Part shown: positions 8,105-15,137 of the stretch, one piece after another | Position numbering within the stretch: position 1 is the first letter of the stretch | Layout of the letters: every line of letters starts with the position of its first letter | The notes under the pieces: generated by a model | What the model saw: only the letters and a program-made list of their open reading frames with translations | Database searches by the model: none | What the model was told of the DNA's origin: nothing | Program-made: the position numbers and the translations under genes | Origin: a virus | Reading direction: 5' to 3' (one strand) | Length of the DNA stretch: 25,847 nucleotides | Virus record (IMG/VR): IMGVR_UViG_3300040815_000595 | Span: 1-25,847 of that record

Positions 8105-8308
8105 ATGTGGGGAGAAGCAGTATATAATACGGTAGGTTTTGGTAAGCAATCGGATGATGGAGATAACATTATAGACGAAGCTAACACATTACTTTTAATT
8201 AGTGAAGAAGATGAAACTGCATTATCTGAAGAACTTTCTATTAGTTGGGGAGGTTTTGGACTTGCATACGATAATAGTTGGTTTGGATTAACAAAATACG
8301 AAAGATAA
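8105..8308 (+). CDS. Small acidic virion-associated protein
   Basis: The product has 67 residues. It has an aromatic/Gly N-terminus (MWGEAVYNTVGFG), an acidic middle (about residues 16-45, many Asp and Glu) and a second aromatic Gly-rich end (SWGGFGLAYDNSWFGLTKYE). The two ends share a WG-x-x-x-YN/YD pattern, suggesting an internal repeat of a short beta hairpin. It starts two bases after the 31-residue gene and ends four bases before the next one. No family is recognised. Position among adaptor and fibre genes makes a minor virion component likely. Confidence 0.5.
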   Translation: MWGEAVYNTVGFGKQSDDGDNIIDEANTLLLISEEDETALSEELSISWGGFGLAYDNSWFGLTKYER

Positions 8309-8312
8309 AAAA

Positions 8313-8801
8313 ATGGCTACAAAAAAAATAAGTGAATTTACAGCAAAGGGTGCTAATTTAGAAACTACTGATTTATTATTAATTTCTGATTACAATGGTT
8401 CAACATACGATTCAAAGTATGTAACTGGTGCAGAAGTTATGCAAGAGGTAATTCAGGTTGCAGTATCTGATGAAACTACAGCATTAACTACAGGTACAGC
8501 TAAATTAACTTTTAGAATGCCTTTTGCTATGACTGTAACAGAAGTAAGAGCATCATTAAGCACAGCAGGTACAACATCAGGTACTACTACAATAGATATT
8601 AATGAGGGGGGAGTATCAATACTTTCTACTTTGTTAACTATAGATGCTACAGAAAAGACTTCTACTACAGCAGCTACACCTGCAGTTATTAGTGATTCAG
8701 CATTAGCAGACGATGCAGAGATTACTATAGATATTGATGCAATTTCAGGAGGTGCAACTGAAGCAGGTTTAAAAGTTACATTAATAGGTAATAGAGCGTA
8801 A
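8313..8801 (+). CDS. Phage fibre/decoration protein
   Basis: The product has 162 residues. Its N-terminus (MATKKISEFTAKGANLETTD, then LLLISDYNG) is the short capsid- or tail-attachment module found in many phage fibre and head-decoration proteins: I-S-E-F-T-x, then T-D-L-L-L-I-D, then a helix. The rest (residues about 55-162) is a Thr/Ala-rich beta sandwich with a SLSTAGTTSGTTTIDINEGG segment and a hydrophobic C-terminal strand (AGLKVTLIGNRA), resembling receptor-binding or trimeric fibre tips. Related in its N-terminal pattern to the protein at 2370-2807. It starts four bases after the upstream gene and is followed by a TAATTATG junction to the next. Confidence 0.6.
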   Translation: MATKKISEFTAKGANLETTDLLLISDYNGSTYDSKYVTGAEVMQEVIQVAVSDETTALTTGTAKLTFRMPFAMTVTEVRASLSTAGTTSGTTTIDINEGGVSILSTLLTIDATEKTSTTAATPAVISDSALADDAEITIDIDAISGGATEAGLKVTLIGNRA

Positions 8802-8803
8802 TT

Positions 8804-9604
8804 ATGTTTTTAATTAATCCTTATATATTTGCTAGTGGTGGTTCTTACCTGCTAGATACTTATTCAGGTGCAGATTTAGCTTTTTCAACACGTAGACTTT
8901 CTTCTACTTATATGGGAGCTTGTTTGCGTGTAAGGAGGTCAAGTGATAATTCTGAACTTGATATAGGTTTTGTAGGTCAAGACTTAGATACGTCAGCGAT
9001 AAGTACATTTTGTGGAGTAGATACTGGCTACGTAACAAAATGGTACAATCAAAATGGTGGTGGTCTTGATTTGTTAAATTCAACAGCTAGTAGTCAGCCT
9101 ATAATATATAATTCAGGTTTTACATTGAGGAACGGAAAGCCTTATATACAAGCCACTGCAACTAGATGGTTGTATTTTACAAGTGCATATATAATGTCAG
9201 CTAACGAGGACTATTCTCTGTGGATGACTTATGAAAAATCAAACACAAATAATAATGCTATTCTTTATCAAAGTGGCTCATCTTATATGTGGATGGATTA
9301 CGGTGCTTCTCAATACGTAAACTCATCAAATACAGTTACTATTTCCCCTCAATATTTAGCAAACACTTTGTATCTTAATAATACTATTTCAGATTATTCA
9401 TTGAGTACTAAAATTTATCAAAATAATGTATTGATAGGTTCACGAGGTGCTAGTACAACTGGAGGGCAAATTCTTTTTGTACCTGCGCATCAATTTAGGT
9501 CAGCAACAATTACATATTCTGAATTAATATGGTATAAATCAGATAAAACATCAGATGCATCTGCTATTAGTTCAAATATTAACGATTATTTTTCAATTTA
9601 TTAA
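8804..9604 (+). CDS. Tail-fibre-like protein with an arabinofuranosidase/lectin-type domain
   Basis: The product has 266 residues. The segment from residue about 15 contains LLDTYSGADLAFSTRRLSS, YMGACLRVRRSSDNSELDIG, a LDTSAISTFCG strand and the YVTKWYNQNGGGLDLLN motif. This is the conserved front of the alpha-L-arabinofuranosidase B catalytic-like domain, which in phages is usually a concanavalin-type beta sandwich on tail fibres rather than a proven enzyme. The C-terminal half continues the jelly-roll pattern and ends with SNINDYFSIY, as in that family. It probably binds or trims surface glycans of the host. It starts two bases after the preceding stop (TAATTATG). Catalytic competence cannot be judged from sequence alone. 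Confidence 0.7.
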   Translation: MFLINPYIFASGGSYLLDTYSGADLAFSTRRLSSTYMGACLRVRRSSDNSELDIGFVGQDLDTSAISTFCGVDTGYVTKWYNQNGGGLDLLNSTASSQPIIYNSGFTLRNGKPYIQATATRWLYFTSAYIMSANEDYSLWMTYEKSNTNNNAILYQSGSSYMWMDYGASQYVNSSNTVTISPQYLANTLYLNNTISDYSLSTKIYQNNVLIGSRGASTTGGQILFVPAHQFRSATITYSELIWYKSDKTSDASAISSNINDYFSIY

Positions 9605-9606
9605 TT

Positions 9607-9828
9607 ATGACAGGATATAAATTTAACACAATAGCAGAAGTAAACAGTGCTATTCAACAAGTAAATACAGCTAATAATTTCACTCCTATTAATGGAAATG
9701 TAACGCAGACTTTAGTATGTGCAAGTCAAGGCACATATCAAGGTGATGACTTTTATTATATATTAGAAGATAATTACACGAATATTTTAGGGGTTTCAGA
9801 AGAAATATTAATTGATGAAGTTATTTAA
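9607..9828 (+). CDS. Small hypothetical protein next to the fibre gene
   Basis: The product has 73 residues, is acidic, and contains alternating strand and turn patterns (MTGYKFNTIAEVNSAIQQVN, then NGNVTQTLVCASQGTYQGDD). It is linked to the fibre gene by a TAATTATG junction and its last base is the first base of the next start codon. The position suggests a fibre chaperone or a small fibre accessory protein. No family is recognised. Confidence 0.55.
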   Translation: MTGYKFNTIAEVNSAIQQVNTANNFTPINGNVTQTLVCASQGTYQGDDFYYILEDNYTNILGVSEEILIDEVI

Positions 9829-10145
9829 TGGAAACTTACCAATACATAGTAACAGCATTATTAGGCGTAGTCGGATACTTCCTTAGAGATGTTTACTCTA
9901 GGTATAAGGCTTTAGAAAAAGAGCATTGGAAGCTATCTGATAGAACTATGAAATTAGAAGGTAAGTTAGATAACTTAAACGAAAAGATGCCATCTGAGAT
10001 TGAGAATTTAGAGCGTATAATGGACTTAAAGTTCGAGCAATTTAATAAGCAATTTGAAGATTTAGCAAGGGCAATTAGACACGCTGAAAGAACTATGAAA
10101 GCTAACGCAGAAGCATTTGTACAACTTTTCAATATGAAGAAATGA
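9828..10145 (+). CDS. Membrane-anchored coiled-coil protein, probable lysis component
   Basis: The product has 105 residues. Residues about 4-20 (YQYIVTALLGVVGYFLRDVY) form one N-terminal transmembrane helix, followed by a long charged helix with heptad repeats through residue about 98. This layout (short N-out anchor plus coiled coil) is common for phage lysis accessory proteins such as holin-like or spanin-like products. It directly precedes a two-helix holin-like gene, whose ATG overlaps its stop region by four bases. No family is recognised and there is no lipobox. A membrane role is supported by the hydrophobic segment; the specific lysis role is inferred from the neighbouring endolysin. 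Confidence 0.6.
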   Translation: METYQYIVTALLGVVGYFLRDVYSRYKALEKEHWKLSDRTMKLEGKLDNLNEKMPSEIENLERIMDLKFEQFNKQFEDLARAIRHAERTMKANAEAFVQLFNMKK

Positions 10146-10375
10146 GAAGATTAATACATCGAATGCTAAGAGATACATTAATGAAGTTGGAAGAGGGTAG
10201 ATTTCGCTACTCTCGTACTTCTTTAACAATGTTTAGCGCTTGGTTAATTGTTGTGTATATGGTAATCTATGACCTATATAAAGAGGGCTTTAGATACGAT
10301 GTTTTTATAACTATGGTAGGTGTAGCATTAGGTACTAAATTAACTGATAGTATTAGTCAAAAGATAAAGAAATGA
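10142..10375 (+). CDS. Holin-like small membrane protein
   Basis: The product has 77 residues. It has a basic N-terminus, then two hydrophobic helices: SLTMFSAWLIVVYMVIYDLY (about residues 27-46) and VFITMVGVALGTKLTDSI (about 54-71), and ends in a short basic tail (SQKIKK). Two transmembrane helices, small size and a location two genes upstream of a GH24 endolysin without a signal peptide fit a class II-type holin that would let the endolysin reach the periplasm. I recall similar sequences in Bacteroidota phages. The reading frame overlaps its neighbours at both ends by four bases, indicating tight coupling. No biochemical proof can be seen in sequence. Confidence 0.65.
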   Translation: MRRLIHRMLRDTLMKLEEGRFRYSRTSLTMFSAWLIVVYMVIYDLYKEGFRYDVFITMVGVALGTKLTDSISQKIKK

Positions 10376-10827
10376 AGTTAGAGCATCATATTATAGGTTT
10401 ATTGTTATTAGTTGCAGTGTATTTATTTATACATCGAGTACCAAAGAATGGTGTAGATGTTAAGTATATTACTAAGTACGAACAAAGGATTGATACACTA
10501 ATAAAAGATACAACTATATTTAAAACTAAAATAAGACGTTTTAAAGACACTATTATAGTTTATAGAGATAGTATAATAGTAGCGAAAGAAAACAACGACA
10601 CAGTTAAGATTATAGCTTTTCAAGATAGTGTAATAGAGCAACAAGATTATACTATTAAATGGCAGGATACATTGATAGGTCAATTAGATACTATTGTGAT
10701 GCTACAGAATAAAGTAAACGATAAGCTAAAAGATAGCATTATAGACTTACAACAAAACAAAAAGAGAAAGAAGTTAGCACATATATTAAGTGCTATAGGT
10801 TTAACAGCTTTATTTATAGTTAAATGA
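10372..10827 (+). CDS. Spanin-like coiled-coil membrane protein
   Basis: The product has 151 residues. A hydrophobic N-terminal helix (HHIIGLLLLVAVYLFIHRVP, about residues 5-24) is followed by a long polar region rich in Asp, Lys, Ile and Thr with regular heptad-like spacing (repeated DSI/DTI units), then a basic KKRKK segment and a second hydrophobic stretch (ILSAIGLTALFIV, about 138-150). Inner-membrane anchor plus periplasmic coiled coil is the layout of i-spanins (Rz-like). The C-terminal hydrophobic end could reach the second membrane, as in unimolecular spanins. It sits between the holin-like and endolysin genes. The spanin reading is inferred from topology and context. Confidence 0.55.
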   Translation: MKLEHHIIGLLLLVAVYLFIHRVPKNGVDVKYITKYEQRIDTLIKDTTIFKTKIRRFKDTIIVYRDSIIVAKENNDTVKIIAFQDSVIEQQDYTIKWQDTLIGQLDTIVMLQNKVNDKLKDSIIDLQQNKKRKKLAHILSAIGLTALFIVK

Positions 10828-11258
10828 AAATATCAGAAGAGGGCAAAGATTTAATTAAGTCTTTTGAGGGGTGTAGGTTAAATGCTTACAAATGTTCAGC
10901 AGGTGTACCAACTATTGGTTATGGAAATACATATTACCCTAACGGAGATAAAGTTAAAATGGGAGATGTTATTACATTACAACAAGCAAAAGAATTATTT
11001 GATGACCTCATCGTAAGATATGAAACAATAGTAAACAGCAAGTTAAAAGTAGATGTTAAACAAAATGAATTTGATGCTTTAGTATCTCACACTTATAACA
11101 CAGGAGGTAGTTCTACACTGTTTAAATTGGTAAATATGGAAGCGCCAAAAGACAAAATTAAGAACTGGTTTACTACAAAATACATTACAGCTAACGGAAA
11201 AAGATTACAAGGTTTAGTAAATAGACGTTTAAAAGAGTGGGATTTATATAATAAATAG
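10824..11258 (+). CDS. GH24 endolysin (T4-type lysozyme, muramidase)
   Basis: The product has 144 residues. The catalytic pattern is E15-x8-C24-x5-T30 in the segment SFEGCRLNAYKCSAGVPTIG, with the usual Asp replaced by Cys as in several phage lysozymes. The downstream NEFDALVSHTYNTGGS segment and the C-terminal GLVNRRLKEWDLY motif are GH24 hallmarks. It hydrolyses the beta-1,4 bond between N-acetylmuramic acid and N-acetylglucosamine in peptidoglycan at lysis. There is no signal peptide or SAR-type transmembrane anchor, so export should depend on the holin-like protein encoded upstream. The ATG overlaps the upstream stop (ATGA). A strong terminator follows at 11301-11331. Confidence 0.93.
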   Translation: MKISEEGKDLIKSFEGCRLNAYKCSAGVPTIGYGNTYYPNGDKVKMGDVITLQQAKELFDDLIVRYETIVNSKLKVDVKQNEFDALVSHTYNTGGSSTLFKLVNMEAPKDKIKNWFTTKYITANGKRLQGLVNRRLKEWDLYNK

Positions 11259-11259
11259 T

Positions 11260-11267
11260 TATATTTG
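11260..11267 (+). promoter_or_regulatory. Bacteroidota -7 promoter box without clear -33
   Basis: TATATTTG matches the Bacteroidota -7 consensus TAnnTTTG. No TTG or TTTG is visible 18-21 bases upstream, so the promoter is weakly supported. If active it would make an RNA of about 60 bases ending at the terminator at 11301-11331. Confidence 0.3.
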
Positions 11268-11300
11268 TACTGATTTCATAATTAAGATTTAGTGTTTTAG

Positions 11301-11331
11301 CCCTTACTGATAAAAAAGTAAGGGTTTTTTT
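11301..11331 (+). terminator. Rho-independent terminator ending the lysis/structural block
   Basis: CCCTTACT at 11301-11308 pairs perfectly with AGTAAGGG at 11317-11324 (eight pairs, eight-base loop), followed by seven T residues. It separates the late gene block from the next promoter at 11386. Confidence 0.9.
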
Positions 11332-11385
11332 ATGCTCAAAATCAACTACTTATAAATTAATTTAAAAATATTTTTATAAAAACGC

Positions 11386-11414
11386 TTGTAATTAAAAAAG
11401 AATGATTAGATTTG
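11386..11414 (+). promoter_or_regulatory. Bacteroidota-type promoter for the second gene block
   Basis: TTG at 11386-11388 and TAGATTTG at 11407-11414 are separated by 18 bases, matching the Bacteroidota -33/-7 arrangement. The predicted start near 11420 is followed by an A/C-rich leader and the first of several small genes at 11445. It lies just after a terminator, so it should define a new transcription unit. Confidence 0.75.
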
Positions 11415-11444
11415 TCATATACAAACAAATAAAAACAAATAATT

Positions 11445-11603
11445 ATGAAAGCATTAGATTTACAAAAAAGAATGAATATGTATTTAGTTAAAAAGAATTA
11501 TCGTTTAGCTTATAAATCATTTTTAAAAATGAATGAATTAAGATTGAGCGAGGGTTTAGAATTTTTAACAATGCCAAATTTACAAGCGAGATTTGAAAAG
11601 TAA
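11445..11603 (+). CDS. Small basic protein, first gene of the promoter-driven unit
   Basis: A 52-residue frame starts at ATG 11445 after an A-rich leader (AAAAACAAATAATT) and ends TAA at 11601-11603. The product (MKALDLQKRMNMYLVKKNYR and onward) is basic, Lys/Leu-rich and likely helical, with no membrane segment. It sits about 25 bases after the predicted transcription start of the promoter at 11386-11414. The same 17-base leader-plus-ATG sequence precedes the next small gene, which supports both starts. No family is recognised; early phage genes that act on the host are often of this size. Confidence 0.6.
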   Translation: MKALDLQKRMNMYLVKKNYRLAYKSFLKMNELRLSEGLEFLTMPNLQARFEK

Positions 11604-11652
11604 TTAACCAACCTAACCACCACTAAAAAGTAACAAACAAAAACAAATAATT

Positions 11653-11820
11653 ATGTTAGTAATCAAAGACCAAAAGTTAGCAGAATCTTACGACTATTTC
11701 ACAAGGTTCGGAAAAGGAAGCTTTAATTTCCGTTTGTACGCAGATTTACTTACTGCTAAGGGTATTAATCCAAATGATAAGTTAGAGTTTATTAAACGTG
11801 CTAAAAACATCAAAAAATGA
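11653..11820 (+). CDS. Small basic protein with a duplicated leader
   Basis: A 55-residue frame starts at ATG 11653 and ends TGA at 11818-11820. The product begins MLVIKDQKLAESYDYFTRFG and ends in a Lys-rich helix. The leader and start codon (11639-11655) are identical over 17 bases to those of the gene at 11445, so the two are probably translated with similar strength. Its stop overlaps the ATG of the next gene (ATGA). No family is recognised. Confidence 0.6.
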   Translation: MLVIKDQKLAESYDYFTRFGKGSFNFRLYADLLTAKGINPNDKLEFIKRAKNIKK

Positions 11821-11993
11821 AAGATTTAATTAATACAATTCAGCAAGGTTTAGAGAAAGACTTGTTAAGAGCAAAAGAAATGATTAATAATGGTGAGAAT
11901 GATTATGTAGTTAGTCAACATCTTATAGAAACATTAGAGATAGTAAATAAACAATTATTAATATTGGCATACGAGCCACAAATAAATAAATAA
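11817..11993 (+). CDS. Small acidic helical protein
   Basis: A 58-residue frame begins at the ATG that overlaps the previous stop and ends TAA at 11991-11993. The product (MKDLINTIQQGLEKDLLRAK and onward) looks fully helical with Leu/Ile heptads, mildly acidic, and no Cys. The coupled start and end, five bases before the next ATG, support a real gene. Function is unknown. Confidence 0.55.
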   Translation: MKDLINTIQQGLEKDLLRAKEMINNGENDYVVSQHLIETLEIVNKQLLILAYEPQINK

Positions 11994-11998
11994 GAATT

Positions 11999-12316
11999 AT
12001 GGACACATTATGGATTTACGATGGTATAGCTTACCATTCAAGAGATTTAGCTATTTTACATGGAGCAGATGAATTATCACTATATTCAGTTAAGTATAAC
12101 GATACGTTAGATGATGACATTGATATAGATGTAAAGTTTGATAAGGTTACTTTTACCGAGTGTTACGACCAAATAGAAATAAACACTAATCAAGACCCTG
12201 ATTTCTTTGAATTAGATTTTAGTATGAGATTATTAAGCAAAGATATGAAAGGTAATATTGAAGATGCTTTATATATATTCGCAGAAGAAAGTAAGTATAA
12301 CGATTTAGAAGATTAA
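11999..12316 (+). CDS. Hypothetical acidic protein
   Basis: The product has 105 residues and is strongly acidic (a run of Asp around residues 38-46, and an acidic C-terminus). It begins MDTLWIYDGIAYHSRDLAIL. Mixed alpha/beta pattern with no membrane segment. The start has the AATTATG context common in this genome. Small acidic phage proteins sometimes mimic DNA or bind host enzymes, but nothing in this sequence proves that. No family is recognised. Confidence 0.6.
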   Translation: MDTLWIYDGIAYHSRDLAILHGADELSLYSVKYNDTLDDDIDIDVKFDKVTFTECYDQIEINTNQDPDFFELDFSMRLLSKDMKGNIEDALYIFAEESKYNDLED

Positions 12317-12338
12317 TAAACAAATAAATAAAAGTAAA

Positions 12339-12605
12339 ATGAAAAAGTTAGTATTAGTATTAGGATTAGGTTTAGTAGCATCTACGTTTAGCTGTGAAAA
12401 GAGAGGTAAATTAGATTGTAGTTGTGATAGAGTAGAAGCTGAGGGTAAATTCTACATAGTAGATTATCAATCAAGCACAGACCAAATTGATACGATTGTA
12501 AATCCAAATGTACACGAATATATCACAGTAAACGACTGCTCTAAAGAAAGAAGAAGAATAGCAGATTTCTCAGGTGCTGAGCATAAAGTTGGGGATTGTT
12601 ACTAA
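12339..12605 (+). CDS. Putative phage-encoded lipoprotein
   Basis: The product has 88 residues. Its N-terminus (MKKLVLVLGLGLVASTFSCE) is a short signal peptide: two Lys, a hydrophobic core of about 12 residues, then a relaxed lipobox TFSC with Cys at residue 19. Bacteroidota lipoboxes are often relaxed, so lipidation at C19 is plausible. The mature part is small, with additional Cys residues near 27, 29 and at the end, which could form disulfides in the periplasm. Phage lipoproteins expressed early often block superinfection at the cell surface. That role is inferred only from localisation and position. No named family is recognised. Confidence 0.6.
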   Translation: MKKLVLVLGLGLVASTFSCEKRGKLDCSCDRVEAEGKFYIVDYQSSTDQIDTIVNPNVHEYITVNDCSKERRRIADFSGAEHKVGDCY

Positions 12606-12657
12606 TGGGTAAAGTTATCGAATACGTTTAAAGAGTAAATTTTAGAATTAAACAATA

Positions 12658-13035
12658 ATGGCATACACTAAAAAAATAAAAACAACAAGGATAAAAAAAG
12701 CTGGTAATCCCTCTCACATATCATTTAATGAGGGGGAAACAATGTACAGATTTTTAAATAGACAATATACATATATAGTCGGTCAAGTAATAGAATCAAA
12801 TAATGATGTAGTGATTTTTGATTGCGGTAAAGTTGTTAATAAATTAGATATTATTTATTATGCAGGTGTAAAGTTCAAAAGTTTACCACGTTACGACAAA
12901 GAAGTTGAAAGCACAAAAATTTTAGGAGTAAAAAACCAATCTTATCTAACAGAACAAGAAATGATTATAGGTTATGTTGCACCAAGTTATAATCAATTAA
13001 GTAAAGAAGAAAAAGAGATTTGGAAAACAAAATAA
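12658..13035 (+). CDS. Hypothetical basic protein
   Basis: The product has 125 residues with a very basic N-terminus (MAYTKKIKTTRIKKAGNPSH) followed by strand-rich sequence containing YTYIVGQVIESNNDVVIFDC and IIYYAGVKFKSLPRYD, then a helical C-terminus rich in Glu and Lys. It has no signal peptide or membrane helix. It is preceded by 52 bases without other features. A nucleic-acid-binding role would fit the basic N-terminus, but no family is recognised. Confidence 0.55.
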   Translation: MAYTKKIKTTRIKKAGNPSHISFNEGETMYRFLNRQYTYIVGQVIESNNDVVIFDCGKVVNKLDIIYYAGVKFKSLPRYDKEVESTKILGVKNQSYLTEQEMIIGYVAPSYNQLSKEEKEIWKTK

Positions 13036-13043
13036 GTAAATAT

Positions 13044-13184
13044 ATGTTAATTAAACAGTTAAGAACAAGAAAACAAATGATTAAAGGTGGTGTAATTAAA
13101 CAACGTTATTTTAGACTATTACATAAAGAACACAGCCTAATTTTAAAATCTCTAAATTATTACAAAAATGCAGAAGAGAATTGA
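13044..13184 (+). CDS. Small basic protein overlapping the metallophosphoesterase gene
   Basis: A 46-residue frame starts at ATG 13044 (context AAATAT-ATG) and ends TGA at 13182-13184, overlapping the next gene by 17 bases. The product (MLIKQLRTRKQMIKGGVIKQ and onward) has many Lys, Arg and His residues and no membrane segment. It fills the 130-base gap between two genes. The coding call is moderately supported by packing and codon use, not by homology. Confidence 0.4.
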   Translation: MLIKQLRTRKQMIKGGVIKQRYFRLLHKEHSLILKSLNYYKNAEEN

Positions 13185-14301
13185 TGAACTACTACTATCA
13201 GGTAAGAGTATAGCTGACGTAGTTAGAATAGTATCCAATGAAACTGGTAAATCTAAACAAAACATAAGATACCACGTTAACAAGATTAAAGACAAAAACA
13301 AAGCATTAAGAGAAGAGTGTGAAGATAAAGGTATAGACTTCGATAGTGTAAACTACTATTGGTATAAGAGTGAAAAGTTTTCAATAAATGCTACACCTAC
13401 TGAAACTGTAGACTATGAGAAAATCATTAATGACATTTTAGAGCAAAAGTTCACTAAGTTAGAAAAGAAAGAATTACCAGAAGTAGAAACATTTGATAGA
13501 TTAGTATTTACTGACACGCACGTGGGAATGGACGCATCTCGAAAGGGAGTTGCAATGTATGCTGAAGAGTGGGGAGGGGAGATGTTGTTCCAACGTATAG
13601 AGGAAATGGCTAATAAGATGTTGTCGTGTAAACGTTCAAGTGTATTATATATTGATGACTTAGGAGATTATATGGATGGTTTTAATGGTTTGACTACGCG
13701 TGGAGGTCACAAGTTACCTCAGAATATGACTAATGAAGAAGCATTCGACACAGGTTTAAAAGCTAAATTAATGCTTGTTGACTTACTAAGTAAAGAATAT
13801 GAGTTTATAACGTTTAACAATGTGTGCAACGATAATCATTCAGCATCTTTTGGCTATACTGTTAATAGTGCATTTAAGCAAATATGTGACGTTAAGTACA
13901 ATAATGTAGAAGTAGTTAACCATTTAAAGTTTATGAGCCATTATGTTGTAGGAAACCACGCTTTTGTGATTACTCACGGTAAAGATGATAGGCACATGAA
14001 GTATGGATTTAAGCCTATTCTAGATGCAAAACAAGTTTACAAAATAGACCAGTTTCTAAAAAACGAGGGTATTTATAGAAAAGCAAAGTATATCGAAATA
14101 AGTAAAGGAGATTCACACCAATGTTTGTTTGATATGTGTACATCTGACGACTTTCACTATTTTAACTTCGCTGCTTTTTCTCCATCTTCTGAATGGGTCC
14201 AGTTAAACTTTACTAAAGGACGTTCAGGATTTACTATAATGCACATCGACAAATACACACCTAATAAATCAATATTCCCTTATTTTTTTAATAACAATTA
14301 A
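13168..14301 (+). CDS. Metallophosphoesterase with an N-terminal helix-turn-helix
   Basis: The product has 377 residues. Residues 1 to about 45 (LLLSGKSIADVVRIVSNETG, SKQNIRYHVNKI) look like a helix-turn-helix DNA-binding module. The catalytic part carries the calcineurin-like order of metal ligands: D116-T-H118 (FTDTHVG), G166-D167 (DLGDYMDG), N221-D-N-H224, and H270-G-K-D-D-R-H276. Such enzymes are binuclear-metal phosphodiesterases or phosphatases, often nucleases in phages. Attachment to an HTH suggests DNA targeting. It is flanked by a methyltransferase gene two bases downstream (TAATTATG). I recall similar proteins in flavobacterial phages; the substrate is unknown. Confidence 0.8.
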   Translation: MQKRIDELLLSGKSIADVVRIVSNETGKSKQNIRYHVNKIKDKNKALREECEDKGIDFDSVNYYWYKSEKFSINATPTETVDYEKIINDILEQKFTKLEKKELPEVETFDRLVFTDTHVGMDASRKGVAMYAEEWGGEMLFQRIEEMANKMLSCKRSSVLYIDDLGDYMDGFNGLTTRGGHKLPQNMTNEEAFDTGLKAKLMLVDLLSKEYEFITFNNVCNDNHSASFGYTVNSAFKQICDVKYNNVEVVNHLKFMSHYVVGNHAFVITHGKDDRHMKYGFKPILDAKQVYKIDQFLKNEGIYRKAKYIEISKGDSHQCLFDMCTSDDFHYFNFAAFSPSSEWVQLNFTKGRSGFTIMHIDKYTPNKSIFPYFFNNN

Positions 14302-14303
14302 TT

Positions 14304-14921
14304 ATGAATATAACAGATAAAATAACAATTACAAACGAGGACAATATGCAGTTAATGGCACGTTATCCTGATAACTATTTTGATTTGGCTATTGTAGACC
14401 CTCCTTATGGGATTAAAATGCATGGTGGAACAAGACAATATAATACTTATAAGAAAAAAGATTGGGATAATAATATACCACCAAAAGAATATTTTGAAGA
14501 ATTAATGCGTGTTTCAAAAAATCAAATTATCTGGGGAGGGAATTATTTTACAGAGTTTTTATATCCTTCAAGATGTTGGATGATTTGGGATAAAACAATT
14601 CATGGAAACACTTTTGCTGATGGTGAAATGGCTTGGACTTCTTTTGATAAGAATACAAGAATACTCGATTTAAACATTAATGCAAATCAAGGAGTAAGAT
14701 TTCACCCAACACAAAAACCAATAAAACTTTATAATTGGGTTTTAGATACTTTAGCAAAAGAAAATGACAAAATACTAGACACTCACTTAGGTTCAGGAAG
14801 TATAGCGATAGCGTGTCATGATTACGGATTTGATTTAACAGCTTGTGAGTTAGACAAAGAATACTACGACAAAGCAATAGAAAGAATAAAAAACCACGTT
14901 TCACAACAAAAATTATTTTAA
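14304..14921 (+). CDS. DNA methyltransferase (N6-adenine/N4-cytosine type)
   Basis: The product has 205 residues. The catalytic motif DPPY is at 32-35 (LAIVDPPYGIKMHGG), the SAM-binding motif I appears later as LDTHLGSGS at 158-166, and HPTQKP at 134-139 is the usual motif preceding it. The order catalytic motif first, SAM motif second defines the beta class of amino-methyltransferases. The protein is short and has no large target-recognition domain, so recognition of a short site is expected. It would modify phage DNA to evade host restriction, or mark DNA for other phage functions. No cognate endonuclease is visible nearby, so it appears to be an orphan enzyme. Confidence 0.9.
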   Translation: MNITDKITITNEDNMQLMARYPDNYFDLAIVDPPYGIKMHGGTRQYNTYKKKDWDNNIPPKEYFEELMRVSKNQIIWGGNYFTEFLYPSRCWMIWDKTIHGNTFADGEMAWTSFDKNTRILDLNINANQGVRFHPTQKPIKLYNWVLDTLAKENDKILDTHLGSGSIAIACHDYGFDLTACELDKEYYDKAIERIKNHVSQQKLF

Positions 14922-14922
14922 A

Positions 14923-15135
14923 ATGAAAGCAACAATAACATTCGAAGAAGAAGAAGATTTAAGAACTGCGTTAGACGGTTATAAATGGAAGCTAGTAGCT
15001 TGGGATTTAGACCAAGAAATGAGAAGATTATTAAAGTATGATGATACTATTTCAGATGAGAAATGGCATCAAGTAGAAGAACTAAGAACGAAATTAAGAG
15101 AAATTATTAACGATTACGGATTAAAATTAGATTAA
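14923..15135 (+). CDS. Hypothetical charged protein
   Basis: The product has 70 residues and is helical and highly charged (MKATITFEEEEDLRTALDGY, then KWKLVAWDLDQEMRRLLKYD). It begins one base after the methyltransferase stop and is linked to the next gene by TAATTATG. Short proteins with this strand-then-helix pattern and length are widespread in phage early regions, but I cannot name a function. No Cys residues and no membrane segment are present. Confidence 0.6.
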   Translation: MKATITFEEEEDLRTALDGYKWKLVAWDLDQEMRRLLKYDDTISDEKWHQVEELRTKLREIINDYGLKLD

Positions 15136-15137
15136 TT

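Noticed and set aside
11611-11617. ACCTAAC as a third attC-like R'' box
   Set aside because: No inner arms and no GTTRRRY follow at the right distance, so it is probably chance.
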